In this document: piece by piece, positions 52,621 through 61,782 of the stretch
Layout of the letters: the number at the start of each line of letters is the position of its first letter
Position numbering within the stretch: position 1 is the first letter of the stretch
DNA from: Thermoplasmata archaeon
Lineage (GTDB): Archaea > Thermoplasmatota > Thermoplasmata > Lutacidiplasmatales > UBA184
DNA: 64,000 bases
NCBI GenBank assembly: GCA_021817245.1
Contig: JAKAVQ010000013.1
Coordinates: forward strand, 1-64,000
Direction of reading: 5' to 3'
Translations under genes and position numbers: made by a program
The notes under the pieces: model-generated
The model's input: only the letters and a program-made list of their open reading frames with translations
The model's database searches: none
Told to the model about the DNA's origin: nothing

Positions 52621-54046
52621 CGGACCGCCTCCGGGCGACGTGCATCGGCTCGCCGAGCCAGAGCAGCGCCGCCTCGCCGAGCGCCTCGCTGAACGTGGGG
52701 TGGGGATGGATCGTCTGGGCGAGATCGCGTACGGTCGCGCCCATCTCGATCGCATGGGCCGCCTCTGCGATGAAATCGCCGACCCCCTCACCGGCCGCGT
52801 GAACACCGAGCAGGAGCCCCGTGCTCTCGTCGCCGACGACCTTCACCCAACCGTTCGTCGCGTGGCTCGCGTGCGCACGGCCGAGGGCCGCGTACGGGAA
52901 CCGGGCCTCCCGCGGCCGGTAGCCCCGGGTCTCCGCGTCGGCCCGGGTCAGCCCGACCGTGGCGAGCTCGGGGACCGTGAAGACGACGCCGGGCATCGCC
53001 TCAAAGTCGAAGCGTGTCGGTCGACCGGCGATCGCCTCGGCGGCGACGATTCCCTCGCGATAGGACTTGTGCGCGAGCATCGGGGGCCGCGCGACGTCCC
53101 CGACCGCGAAGATGTGCGGCTGGTTCGTCCGCAGCTGGTCGTCGACCGTAACGAACCCGGTCCTCGCGTCAAAGGTAACGCCGGCCTCCTCGAGCCCCAG
53201 GTCGCGGCTCTCGGGCCGCTTGCCCACCGTCACGAACAACCGCTCGGCGGTCAGCTCCTCGGGCCCGGAGGCGCCTTCCACCCGCAGGCGGAGGCGGTCC
53301 TTCTCGCGGAGAAGGCCGAGCGCCTTCGTTCCGACCCGCACGCGGACCCCGAGCTGTTCGAGCGCCCGCGTCAGCTCCCTCGAGAGGTCGGGCTCCATGC
53401 CGGGCAGGAGCTGCGGCAACAGCTCGACGATCGTCACCTCGACCCCGAGACGGGCGAGGAACTCGCCGAGCTCGCAGCCGCTGACCCCTCCGCCAAGCAC
53501 GAGCATCGACCTCGGCAGCGAGGAGAGCGAGAGGAGCTCCCAGGCGTTGACCACCCGCTCCCCGTCCGTCTCGAAACCGGGGAGCGTGGAGTGGACCGCT
53601 CCGGTGGCGATGACCGCGAACTCGAAGTCGATCCGTTCATGGCCCCCGTCGGGGGCCGCCAGGTCGGCCGAGCGCGGGCCGGTGAAGCGCGCCTGCCCGG
53701 GCAGCACCGTGACCCCGGCCGACTTGAGGAGCGTGGCGACGCCCTGACGCTCCTTGGCCACCACCGACTCCTTCCAGCGCATCGTCGTGGCGAGGTCGAA
53801 CTTCGCGTCGGGCGCGAGGACCCCGATCTCGCCGGCCTCGGACCGAAGGGCGGCGTAGAGCCGGGACGCGTGGATGAGGGCCTTCGATGGGATGCAGCCC
53901 CGGTTCAGGCACTCGCCGCCGAGGTCGCGTTTCTCGACGAGCAGTACCTTCTTTCCGAGCTGGCCGGCCCGGATCGCCGCCATGTACCCTCCCGGGCCCC
54001 CGCCAATGACGAGGACCTCGGTCGATCGTGCGTACGTGCCGGCCAC
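52604..54046 (-). CDS. lpdA: Dihydrolipoamide dehydrogenase (E3)
   Basis: 480 residues if begun at GTG 54046 (GGGAGC eight bases upstream); GTG 54052 also possible. FAD motif VLVIGGGPGGYMAAIRAGQLG, redox pair GGECLNRGCIPSK, NAD motif VLGGGVSGCELGEFLARLG, GDVARPPMLAHKSYREG, and the C-terminal HPHPTFSEALGE with catalytic His-Glu at the interface. It re-oxidises the lipoyl arm of E2 and passes electrons to NAD+. Located between the second E1alpha and lipB in the operon. Confidence 0.94.
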   Translation of the reverse strand: MAGTYARSTEVLVIGGGPGGYMAAIRAGQLGKKVLLVEKRDLGGECLNRGCIPSKALIHASRLYAALRSEAGEIGVLAPDAKFDLATTMRWKESVVAKERQGVATLLKSAGVTVLPGQARFTGPRSADLAAPDGGHERIDFEFAVIATGAVHSTLPGFETDGERVVNAWELLSLSSLPRSMLVLGGGVSGCELGEFLARLGVEVTIVELLPQLLPGMEPDLSRELTRALEQLGVRVRVGTKALGLLREKDRLRLRVEGASGPEELTAERLFVTVGKRPESRDLGLEEAGVTFDARTGFVTVDDQLRTNQPHIFAVGDVARPPMLAHKSYREGIVAAEAIAGRPTRFDFEAMPGVVFTVPELATVGLTRADAETRGYRPREARFPYAALGRAHASHATNGWVKVVGDESTGLLLGVHAAGEGVGDFIAEAAHAIEMGATVRDLAQTIHPHPTFSEALGEAALLWLGEPMHVARRRSDDRGR

Positions 54047-54065
54047 GGTCACTGCTCCCGGAGCG

Positions 54066-55127
54066 CTACTCCGTTCCCTCCGCGGGGCCCGAGGAACGAG
54101 AGGCATAGACGTCTTCGGTCAGGGTCTCGGGGGCGGGGGGCGGGGCCGCCTCGGCCGCCCGGACCGCTGCTCGGACGGTCGTGTCGGCTGCTGCGGCGAT
54201 CTTGGCCCGCCGATCTGCCGGCAGGAGGTCGTGGGCTTGCATCCAGGCTTCCAGTCGGGCGACCGGATCGCGACGGGCCCCTTCCTCCGCCCAGCCCGCC
54301 GGCTGGTAGCGCCGGGGATCGTCGGAGCTCGAGTGGGGGGTCAGCCGATAGGTCCGCAGCTCGAGCAGCACCGGCCCGCCGCCCGCCCGGGCCGACCGAA
54401 GCGCCATCGAGAGCTCCCGATACACCGCGAAGAAGTCGGTGCCGTCGAGCTGGCGGCCCTCGAGACCGTACGCCGGGGCTTTCGCGGCGAAGCTCGCGGC
54501 GGCCGTCTGACGCTCGGCCGGCACGCTGATCGCCCACTGGTTGTTCGCGCAGCAGAAGACGACGGGGAGGTCAAAGACGGCCGCGAAGTTGAGGCCCGCG
54601 TGGAAATCGTTCGAGCTGGTCGCTCCGTCGCCAAAGAACGCGAGCACGACTCCCCGCTCGCGACGGTGCCGGAGCGCATAGGCGAACCCGACGGCCTGCG
54701 AGATCTGGGTCCCGATCACCGAGGACATCGAGACGTAGTGCGCGGGGCGGGCCGTCGGGTGGCAGGGCATCTGGCGGCCCCGGGCCGGATCGAGCGCGTC
54801 CCCGAAGATCGAGTGGGCGTACTCCTCGAGCGGGAGGCCGCGAACGAGGGCGACCAGCTGTTCGCGGAGGCCCGGGAACACCCAGTCGTCGGAGGTCGAG
54901 GCAAGGCCGGCGGCCACGTTCACCGCTTCCTGCCCGGTCGCGGCGCCGTAGAACCCGATGCGGCCCTGCCGCTGGAGCCCCTGCATCCGCGCGTCGAACG
55001 CCCGCCCGAGGGCCATCCAGCGGTACGCCTTCTCCAGGGTCGCGGTCCACTCCGGTCCCAGCGCCGCCGCCGCCTCCTCGGGGGTGTAGGAGAGGGGTTC
55101 CACGGCGGAATCCGGGTTCATGGTCAT
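54066..55127 (-). CDS. 2-oxoacid dehydrogenase E1 alpha, second copy
   Basis: 353 residues. ThDP motif GDGATSSNDFHAGLNFAAVFDLPVVFCCANNQWAIS, GRIGFYGAATGQEAVNVAAGL, SSVIGTQISQAVGFAYAL, and PHSSSDDPRRYQP with phosphorylation-loop-like Ser/Arg. Similar in every motif to the first E1alpha of this operon, but its own E1beta is missing, so it must pair with the single upstream E1beta or act alternatively. Placed after E2, which is unusual. Substrate specificity (pyruvate versus branched-chain) may differ between the two. Confidence 0.88.
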   Translation of the reverse strand: MTMNPDSAVEPLSYTPEEAAAALGPEWTATLEKAYRWMALGRAFDARMQGLQRQGRIGFYGAATGQEAVNVAAGLASTSDDWVFPGLREQLVALVRGLPLEEYAHSIFGDALDPARGRQMPCHPTARPAHYVSMSSVIGTQISQAVGFAYALRHRRERGVVLAFFGDGATSSNDFHAGLNFAAVFDLPVVFCCANNQWAISVPAERQTAAASFAAKAPAYGLEGRQLDGTDFFAVYRELSMALRSARAGGGPVLLELRTYRLTPHSSSDDPRRYQPAGWAEEGARRDPVARLEAWMQAHDLLPADRRAKIAAAADTTVRAAVRAAEAAPPPAPETLTEDVYASRSSGPAEGTE

Positions 55128-55155
55128 CCTCCGGCGCCGACCGGCTCCTCGGTGG

Positions 55156-56517
55156 TCAGGCGAGTTCGGCGAACAGCTGGTGAGGATCCTCGAGGTAGGC
55201 TTTGACGGTCGCGAGGAACTGGGCCCCTTCGATCCCGTCGATGACCCGGTGGTCGAGCGACACCGAGAGATTCATGAGATCGGCCGGACCGATCGACCCG
55301 TCGGGCTTGTAGACTGGGCGCCGCTGGATCTTGTGCACGCCGAGGATCCCGACCTCGGGGTAGTTCAGGATCGGGGTCGCCAAGAGCCCGCCGAGCGCCC
55401 CGAGGCTCGTGATCGTGAAGGTCCCACCGGTCAACTCCCCGCGACCGAGCTTCCCCGCCCGCCCTCGCTCGGCGAGGTCCTGGATCTCCCGCGCGAGCTG
55501 GGCGACGCTCTTCCGGTCGGCGTCCCGGACGACCGGGACGATCAGTCCCTCGGGAGCCGCGGCCGCAATGCCGATGTGGTAGACGGAGCGCAGGATCAGC
55601 TCCTCGTGGGCATCGTCCATGGTGGCGTTCAGCTTGGGATGGGCCTTGAGGCCGGCGACGACCGCCTTGAGGATGAACGGGAGGTAGCTCAGCCGGACTC
55701 CCTGCTTTTCGACATGCTTCGCCATCCGGTCGCGCAATCGGACGAGCTCGGAGGCATCGACCTCCTCGACGTAGGTGAAGTGCGCGGCCCGGTGCGTCGA
55801 CTCGCTCATGTGCTCGGAGATGACCCGCCGTATCCCGCGGATCGGGATCCGCTCCCGGACCTCGGAGGCCGGTACGACCGGTCCGATCGCTGCCGTCGAG
55901 CGAGACGTGGCCGGCCCAGCGACCGGCGTCGCGGCGCTCTCGGATTGCGGAACCGCCGCGGCACCGGGGATCCCCTCCGACGCGGCGGACCGGGCGCCCG
56001 GGGCGGTCGCGAGGTCGGCCTCGGTGATGCGGCCCGCCGGGCCGGTTCCCCGTACCGTCGCGAGGTCGATGCCCTTCTCCTGGGCGAGCCGTCGAAGGTA
56101 CGGGGAAGCGAGCACCCGGCCGGGGGGGGAGGTCGGAGCCGGGGACGAGGGCGCGGGGGCGGGTGCCGAGCTCCCCGACGTGGGACTCCGCGCGGCGGGC
56201 GCAACGCCGCCGTGGGGGGATCCTTCGGTCGGCCCGTCAGGCGCGCGTGGACTCGGGCTCGCGGCACCGCCGCCCCCGGCCGCGTCGGTGTCGATCGAGA
56301 CCAGCAGGCCTCCGACCTTCACCTTCTGGCCGACTTCGGCATGCAGCTTCGCGATGCGACCGGTCTTGGGGGAGGGGATCTCGACGTTCGCTTTGTCGGT
56401 GAGCACGCTCACCAGCGTCTGGTCCTCGCGAACCGCGTCGCCCTCCTTCACGAACCACTGCACGACCTCGCCCTCGGCGACCCCTTCACCGATGTCCGGT
56501 AAACGGAACTCGAACAT
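55156..56517 (-). CDS. 2-oxoacid dehydrogenase E2 (lipoyl acyltransferase)
   Basis: 453 residues from ATG 56517. Domains in order: lipoyl domain 1-78 with FRLPDIGEGVAEGEVV and lipoylated Lys in LTDKANVEIPSP; a long Pro/Ala/Ser linker; peripheral subunit-binding domain ASPYLRRLAQEKGIDLATVRGTG; second linker; catalytic core from ~220 with MSESTHRAAHFTYVEEVDASEL, and active site SVSLDHRVIDGIEGAQF (H-x3-D-G). Core of a pyruvate or branched-chain complex; carries the acyl group on lipoate and forms the scaffold. Long linkers indicate a flexible assembled complex. Confidence 0.93.
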   Translation of the reverse strand: MFEFRLPDIGEGVAEGEVVQWFVKEGDAVREDQTLVSVLTDKANVEIPSPKTGRIAKLHAEVGQKVKVGGLLVSIDTDAAGGGGAASPSPRAPDGPTEGSPHGGVAPAARSPTSGSSAPAPAPSSPAPTSPPGRVLASPYLRRLAQEKGIDLATVRGTGPAGRITEADLATAPGARSAASEGIPGAAAVPQSESAATPVAGPATSRSTAAIGPVVPASEVRERIPIRGIRRVISEHMSESTHRAAHFTYVEEVDASELVRLRDRMAKHVEKQGVRLSYLPFILKAVVAGLKAHPKLNATMDDAHEELILRSVYHIGIAAAAPEGLIVPVVRDADRKSVAQLAREIQDLAERGRAGKLGRGELTGGTFTITSLGALGGLLATPILNYPEVGILGVHKIQRRPVYKPDGSIGPADLMNLSVSLDHRVIDGIEGAQFLATVKAYLEDPHQLFAELA

Positions 56518-56532
56518 GGGTCCCCTTCCCAC

Positions 56533-57510
56533 CTAGCCCGCCCGGACGGTCGTCCGGGCCGCCTGCGCGACCCGATCCGTGTTCGGGAGGTAGACGTGCT
56601 CGAGCGAGTACGGGAACGGCGTATCGTAACCGGTGACGCGGGCGATCGGCGCCTTCAGCGAGTAGAACGCCTTCTCGGCGAGGATGGCGGCCAGCTCGCC
56701 GCCGAAACCGCAGAACCGCGCCGCCTCGTGCACGATCACGGCGCGACCGGTCTTCTCCACCGAGGCGATGACGGCCCGCTCGTCCAGCGGTACCAAGGTA
56801 CGGAGGTCGATGATCTCCGCGGAGATCCCTTCCAAGGCGAGCGTCGCCGCGGCGTCGGTCGCCGTCGGCACCATCGCGCCGTACGCGAAGATCGAGACGT
56901 CCGAGCCCTCCCGGACGAGCCGCGCTTTTCCGAACGGGACCCGGTGGTCTCCGTCAGGCACCTCACCGGTGACGGCGCGGTAGATCCTCTTCGGCTCAAG
57001 GAAGATCACGGGGTCCTCGTCGTGGACCGCGGTCAGCAGGAGCCCCTTGGCGTCCGCAGGGGTCGACGGGATGGCGACCTTGAGGCCGGCAGTGTGGGCG
57101 AAGTATGCCTCGGTGCTCTGCGAGTGGTAGAGCCCGCCCTTGATCCCGCCGCCGTACGGCGCCCGTACGACGACGTGGCAGGGAAACTGCCCGCCCGAGC
57201 GGTATCGGAACTTCGCGAGCTCGCTGACGATCTGGTCGAACGCGGGGTAGATAAAGTCAAGGAACTGGATCTCCGCGACCGGCTTGAGGCCGTAGAGCGC
57301 CATCCCGATCGCCGTACCAACGATCCCCGTCTCCGAGAGCGGAGTGTCGATCACCCGCCCCGGGCCGAACTCCTTCTGGAGCCCCTCGGTGGCCCGGAAG
57401 ACCCCGCCGTTGACGCCGACGTCCTCCCCGAGGATGAGCACGTCCGGGTCCTGACGCATCGCCTCCTGCAGGCCACGGTTGACCGCCTGGACCAGGGTGA
57501 GCTCGGTCAC
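56533..57510 (-). CDS. 2-oxoacid dehydrogenase E1 beta
   Basis: 325 residues from GTG 57510, overlapping the E1alpha stop (GTGA). TELTLVQAVNRGLQEAMRQDPDVLILGEDVGVNGGVFRAT, PLSETGIVGTAIGMALYGLKPVAEIQFLDFIYPAFDQIVSELAK and EPKRIYRA are typical of E1beta of pyruvate/branched-chain dehydrogenase (transketolase-like). It pairs with E1alpha in an alpha2beta2 tetramer to decarboxylate the 2-oxo acid on ThDP. The only E1beta in the operon. Confidence 0.93.
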   Translation of the reverse strand: MTELTLVQAVNRGLQEAMRQDPDVLILGEDVGVNGGVFRATEGLQKEFGPGRVIDTPLSETGIVGTAIGMALYGLKPVAEIQFLDFIYPAFDQIVSELAKFRYRSGGQFPCHVVVRAPYGGGIKGGLYHSQSTEAYFAHTAGLKVAIPSTPADAKGLLLTAVHDEDPVIFLEPKRIYRAVTGEVPDGDHRVPFGKARLVREGSDVSIFAYGAMVPTATDAAATLALEGISAEIIDLRTLVPLDERAVIASVEKTGRAVIVHEAARFCGFGGELAAILAEKAFYSLKAPIARVTGYDTPFPYSLEHVYLPNTDRVAQAARTTVRAG

Positions 57511-58586
57511 GGTCGGTGTCCCCCGTGCATCCCGAGCGCCTCGTCCCGCTGCTCCTCGAGCCGGGGGGTGAGCGCCGCGAAGACGTCCTCGAAGACGGAC
57601 GCCACGTCGGGCAGCGGCTCCTTCTCCGCACCGGCAAGCGCCTCGGCGACCTCCGCACGGGCCTCCTCCCAAATCTTCGAATCGGCCGCTTCGTCCAGTA
57701 CCCGGTCCTGGACGAGCGTCGCTTTGAGTAGCGCGATCGGATCTCGCTGGCGGGCCGCCTGGACCTGGCTGTCCTCCCGGTACCGTCGCGGGTCGTCCGA
57801 AGTCGAATGGGGACCGAACCGGTACACTTGGGCTTCGATCAGCGTCGGACCGTCCCCCGCGAGCGCCCGTTCCCGTGCTTCGCGGACGGTCCGATAGACC
57901 GCGGCGACGTCGTTGCCGTCGACGACCACGCCGGGGAACCCATAGGCGGCCGCCTTCTCCGCGAGCGTCGCGCTCCGGGTCTGGCGCTCCCTCGGGAGCG
58001 AGATCGCCCACTGATTGTTCTGGCAGAAAAAGATCGTGGGGGTACGGAAGACCCCGGCGAAGTTGAGTCCGGCGTGGAAGTCGTTCGAGCTCGTCGCCCC
58101 GTCCCCGAAGAAGGCGATCGTCGCGATCCGGTCCTTGCGCCGCTGGATCGCCATGGAGGCGCCGACCGCCTGCGTGATCTGGGTGCCGATCGGGCTCGAG
58201 GCGCTCACGAACCGGATCTCGGAGAACGCGAAGTGGTTCGGCATCTGCCGTCCCTTCGATCGATCGCTCGCGTTTCCCACGAGCTGGTCGAAGACCGAAC
58301 GGAGCGGGACGCCCCGGACGAGCGCGACCGCGACCTCCCGGTAGGCCGGGAAGATCCAGTCTTCCGGCTGCATCGCGAACGCCGCCCCCACCTGAGCCGC
58401 CTCCTGGCCCGAGAGGGGAGCGTAGAAGCCGATGCGACCCTGACGCTGCAGCGAAAGGCAGCGCTCGTCCATCACCCGGGCGAGAACCATCCAGCGGTAC
58501 GCCTCGAGACGGCGCCCCTTGGGGAACTCCGCGGAAGGGGAGCGCGACGTCTCGTGCGAACGCGCGGCGTGCGCGGCTTCGGTCAT
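57507..58586 (-). CDS. 2-oxoacid dehydrogenase E1 alpha, first copy
   Basis: 359 residues, first gene of the operon. GRIGFYAPLSGQEAAQVGAAF, ASSPIGTQITQAVG, ThDP motif GDGATSSNDFHAGLNFAGVFRTPTIFFCQNNQWAIS, and PHSTSDDPRRYRED. Decarboxylates the 2-oxo acid and acylates lipoyl-E2 with E1beta. ATG 58586 lies ~29 bases after a very AT-rich TATA box (58611-58620), so the whole operon likely starts from this one leaderless promoter. Confidence 0.93.
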   Translation of the reverse strand: MTEAAHAARSHETSRSPSAEFPKGRRLEAYRWMVLARVMDERCLSLQRQGRIGFYAPLSGQEAAQVGAAFAMQPEDWIFPAYREVAVALVRGVPLRSVFDQLVGNASDRSKGRQMPNHFAFSEIRFVSASSPIGTQITQAVGASMAIQRRKDRIATIAFFGDGATSSNDFHAGLNFAGVFRTPTIFFCQNNQWAISLPRERQTRSATLAEKAAAYGFPGVVVDGNDVAAVYRTVREARERALAGDGPTLIEAQVYRFGPHSTSDDPRRYREDSQVQAARQRDPIALLKATLVQDRVLDEAADSKIWEEARAEVAEALAGAEKEPLPDVASVFEDVFAALTPRLEEQRDEALGMHGGHRP

Positions 58587-58610
58587 TCCGCCTCGCGATT
58601 CGCGTGCTCG

Positions 58611-58620
58611 ATATAATAAG
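58611..58620 (-). promoter_or_regulatory. TATA box of 2-oxoacid dehydrogenase operon
   Basis: CTTATTATAT on the minus strand, ~29 bases before ATG 58586; among the strongest TATA matches in the window. Confidence 0.65.
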
Positions 58621-58859
58621 GGCGTACCCCCGCGGTGCTCGCCTCACGGCGACCGGGCGCGACAGAGACGGAGCCGCTCGCGGCGACCCGAGGACATCCG
58701 GAGGAGGGAGGCACGGCGCGCTCCGCCGACGCGAGAGGCGGTCCGCGGCACGTCGCGGTCCGACCGGCTCGGAGGATTCTCGACGCACTCATAAGCCGCA
58801 GGGCCTGTGGTCGTGCGAGGGTCTCGCAGGGTCCCGAAAGGCCCCGCGCGTCACGCAAC

Positions 58860-61778
58860 GTGAAGGTCTTGGTGGACGGGGTCGCGCGGGAGGCCGGGCC
58901 GGGAGAGAAGCTCCTCGACGTGATCCTCCGCACCGAGCCGGGATTTCCGCACGTCTGCTATCTCGCTCCGCTCGGGACCCTCGAGAGCTGCGACACCTGC
59001 CTCGTCGAGGTCGACGGGCGGGTGGTCCGGTCGTGCGCGACCGTGGCCTCGGAGGGATTGACCGCATCGACCGCGTCGGCGCGGGCGCTCAACGGCCGCA
59101 AGGAGGGATTGCGGCGGCTGGCCCAGAACCACCACTTCCGCTGCTCCATCTGCGACAACAACAACGGGACGTGCGCCCTCCACAACGCGGCCCGAACCCT
59201 CGGCCTCGACCGGCAGCAGTACCGGCCGAAGCCCTACCCGATCGACGACTCGAGCCCGTTCTACCGGTACGATCCCAGCCAGTGCATCCTCTGTGGACGC
59301 TGCGTCGAGGCGTGCCAGGACCTCGTGGTGAACGAGGTGATCCACATCGACTGGGCGCGCGAGCGCCCGAGGGTCGTCTGGGACTCGGACGTCCCGGTGG
59401 ACCGATCGACCTGCGTCGCGTGCGGGACGTGCGTCACGGTCTGCCCGGTCGACGCCCTGCTCGAGACCAAGTTTGTGGGCCGGGCCGGGCTCTTTACCGG
59501 ACTCCCCGAGCCGGCGAAGCTCGCGATGGTCGAGGCCGCCTCGAGCGTGGACGGGAGCTTCCAGCCCCTCCTCGCGCTCAGCGATGCCGAGGCCGAGATG
59601 CGGAACGCCGTCATCCGCAAGACAAAGACCGTCTGCACGTACTGCGGCGTCGGTTGCTCGTTCGATGTCTGGACCCGGGACCACACCGTTCTCAAAGTCC
59701 TGCCCCGGGAGGAGTCCCCGGCGAACGGACTCGCGACCTGCGTCAAGGGCAAGTTCGGCTGGGAGCACCTCAACAGCCCGGAGCGGCTGACGAATCCGCT
59801 GATCCGCGAGGGAGACCACTTCCGTACGGCGACGTGGGAGGAAGCGCTCCATCTGGTCGCGACCCGCTTTCGCGAGATCAAGGCGAAGTGGGGCGCCGAC
59901 ACGCTCTTCGTCATCGCCTCCTGCACCGACACCAACGAGGAGGTCTACCTCACCCAGAAGTTCGCGCGGGCGGTGCTCGGCACGAACAACGTCGACAACT
60001 GTTCCCGGTACTGTCAATCCCCCGCCACGGTCGGCCTCTGGCGGACGGTCGGCTACGGCGGCGACGCGGGGGGGATCGAGGATCTCGGCCGGGCCGAGCT
60101 CGTCGTTGCGATGGGCTCCAACACGGCCGAATCGCACCCGGTGATCGCCGCGCGGATCAAGCGGGCGCAGAAGCTCTCGGGTCACCGGCTCGTCGTGGTC
60201 GACCCGCGGCGGCACGAGATGGCCCGCCGGGCCGACCAGTGGCTCTCTCCGAAGAGCGGGACCGATCTCATCCTCCTGAACGCGGCCTCACGCTACATCC
60301 TGGACCAGGGATGGGAGGCCCGGGAGTTCCTATCCAACCGGGTCGCGGGTCTCGACAAGTTCCGCGAGAGCCTGGCCGTCTACACCCTCGAGTACGCCGT
60401 CGAGAAGACCGGTCTCGCCCGCGAGGAGATCGTGCGGTTCGCGACGCTCGTCCACGAGGCGAAGAGCGTCTCGATCTGCTGGGCGATGGGGATCACCCAG
60501 CACCAAGACGGGAGCGAGACCTCGACGGCGATCTCGAACCTCCTTCTCCTCACCGGGAACTATGGTCGGCCGGGCACGGGAGGATATCCGCTCCGCGGTC
60601 ACGCGAACGTGCAGGGAGCGAGCGACTTCGGGGCGCTGCCGAACTACTACCCCGGTTACCAGAAGGTCGACGAGCCGGGGGTCCGGGAACGGCTCGAGAA
60701 GGAGTGGGGCGTCCCGCTGCCGCCGAGACCCGGGATCACCAGCGTCGACTCCGTCGAGGCGATCCTCGAGGGAAAGATCCGGGCGATGTACATCGTCGGC
60801 GAGGACAAGCTCCTCGCGGACGCGCACATCGCACGGACGGACAGCGCGCTCCGCAAGCTGGACTTCCTGGTCGTCCAGGAGGCGTTCTTCACCCGAACGG
60901 CCCAGTACGCCGACGTGATCCTTCCCACCGCCCTTTCCCTCGAGAAGGAAGGGACGTTCGTCAACACCGAGCGCCGGATCCAGCGGCTCTACCGGGCGCT
61001 CGAGCCGATCGGGCAGACCCGGACCGACCTCGACATCGTGATCGCCCTCGCGAACGCCCTGGGCGCGCGGTGGAGCTACGCTTCCCCTTCCGAGGTCATG
61101 GAGGAGGTCCGCCGGATCGCTCCGATCTTCGCGGGGGTCACCTACGAGCGCCTCGAAGGCTACCGCAGCCTCCAGTGGCCGGTCGCGGCCGATGGGACCG
61201 ACGCTCCGTTCCTCTATGCGGACCGGTTCGCCTTCCCCGACGGCAAGGCCCGATTGTACCCGACCACCTGGGTACCGCCGCTCGAGCCGGAGGGGGAGTT
61301 CGACGTGGTCGTCAACAACGGACGCCTCCTCGAGCACTTCCATTGGCGCAACCTGACCGGGGAGACCGCGGGTCTCGAGGCCCGGGTGCCGAACATGTTC
61401 GTCGAGGTCTCCCCGGAGCTCGCCCTCGAGAAAGGGATCCGGGACGGGGATCTGGTTCGGGTCGTCTCCTCGACCGGCGCGATCCGCACCCGGGCGTGGG
61501 TCACGGACCGGGTGCGGGGACGCAGCCTGTTCATCCCCGAGCACGGCCGGGATGAGGACGCGATCAACCACCTCACCACGGACGCGCGGGACTCGGTCGC
61601 CCATACACCGGCTTACAAGGAAGTTCCGGCCCGCCTCGAGAAGATCTCCTCAGGCTCCGAGCCGGAGCCTCCGGTGCCCCGGTCGAACTTCCGACGGGGG
61701 ACTCCGGATGCCCCCCAGAAGGGCATCCGGGTCGAGCAGAAGTGGCAGCGCGCGGACTACCACGCGATCGGAGGGTAA
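58860..61778 (+). CDS. Formate dehydrogenase alpha subunit (FeS + molybdopterin)
   Basis: 972 residues from GTG 58860. Domains: 2Fe-2S ferredoxin (Cys33, 44, 47, 59), NuoG-like His-Cys site (His91, Cys95, 98, 105 in CDNNNGTC), two 4Fe-4S clusters (CILCGRC...C, CVACGTC...C), the molybdopterin Fe4S4 site (Cys259, 262, 266, 294), and the catalytic region NVDNCSRYCQSPATVGL. The metal ligand is Cys385, not selenocysteine, and the adjacent His of classic FDH is Gln. Layout and DUF1641 partner match B. subtilis YrhE. Oxidises formate; the electron acceptor is not encoded here. A second start region (TATA ~58789) could make it longer. Confidence 0.9.
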   Translation: MKVLVDGVAREAGPGEKLLDVILRTEPGFPHVCYLAPLGTLESCDTCLVEVDGRVVRSCATVASEGLTASTASARALNGRKEGLRRLAQNHHFRCSICDNNNGTCALHNAARTLGLDRQQYRPKPYPIDDSSPFYRYDPSQCILCGRCVEACQDLVVNEVIHIDWARERPRVVWDSDVPVDRSTCVACGTCVTVCPVDALLETKFVGRAGLFTGLPEPAKLAMVEAASSVDGSFQPLLALSDAEAEMRNAVIRKTKTVCTYCGVGCSFDVWTRDHTVLKVLPREESPANGLATCVKGKFGWEHLNSPERLTNPLIREGDHFRTATWEEALHLVATRFREIKAKWGADTLFVIASCTDTNEEVYLTQKFARAVLGTNNVDNCSRYCQSPATVGLWRTVGYGGDAGGIEDLGRAELVVAMGSNTAESHPVIAARIKRAQKLSGHRLVVVDPRRHEMARRADQWLSPKSGTDLILLNAASRYILDQGWEAREFLSNRVAGLDKFRESLAVYTLEYAVEKTGLAREEIVRFATLVHEAKSVSICWAMGITQHQDGSETSTAISNLLLLTGNYGRPGTGGYPLRGHANVQGASDFGALPNYYPGYQKVDEPGVRERLEKEWGVPLPPRPGITSVDSVEAILEGKIRAMYIVGEDKLLADAHIARTDSALRKLDFLVVQEAFFTRTAQYADVILPTALSLEKEGTFVNTERRIQRLYRALEPIGQTRTDLDIVIALANALGARWSYASPSEVMEEVRRIAPIFAGVTYERLEGYRSLQWPVAADGTDAPFLYADRFAFPDGKARLYPTTWVPPLEPEGEFDVVVNNGRLLEHFHWRNLTGETAGLEARVPNMFVEVSPELALEKGIRDGDLVRVVSSTGAIRTRAWVTDRVRGRSLFIPEHGRDEDAINHLTTDARDSVAHTPAYKEVPARLEKISSGSEPEPPVPRSNFRRGTPDAPQKGIRVEQKWQRADYHAIGG

Positions 61779-61782
61779 CCGG

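Noticed and set aside
58604-61555. 983-residue plus-strand open frame
   Set aside because: Overlaps formate dehydrogenase in another frame; rich in Arg/Gly/Pro with none of its cofactor motifs.
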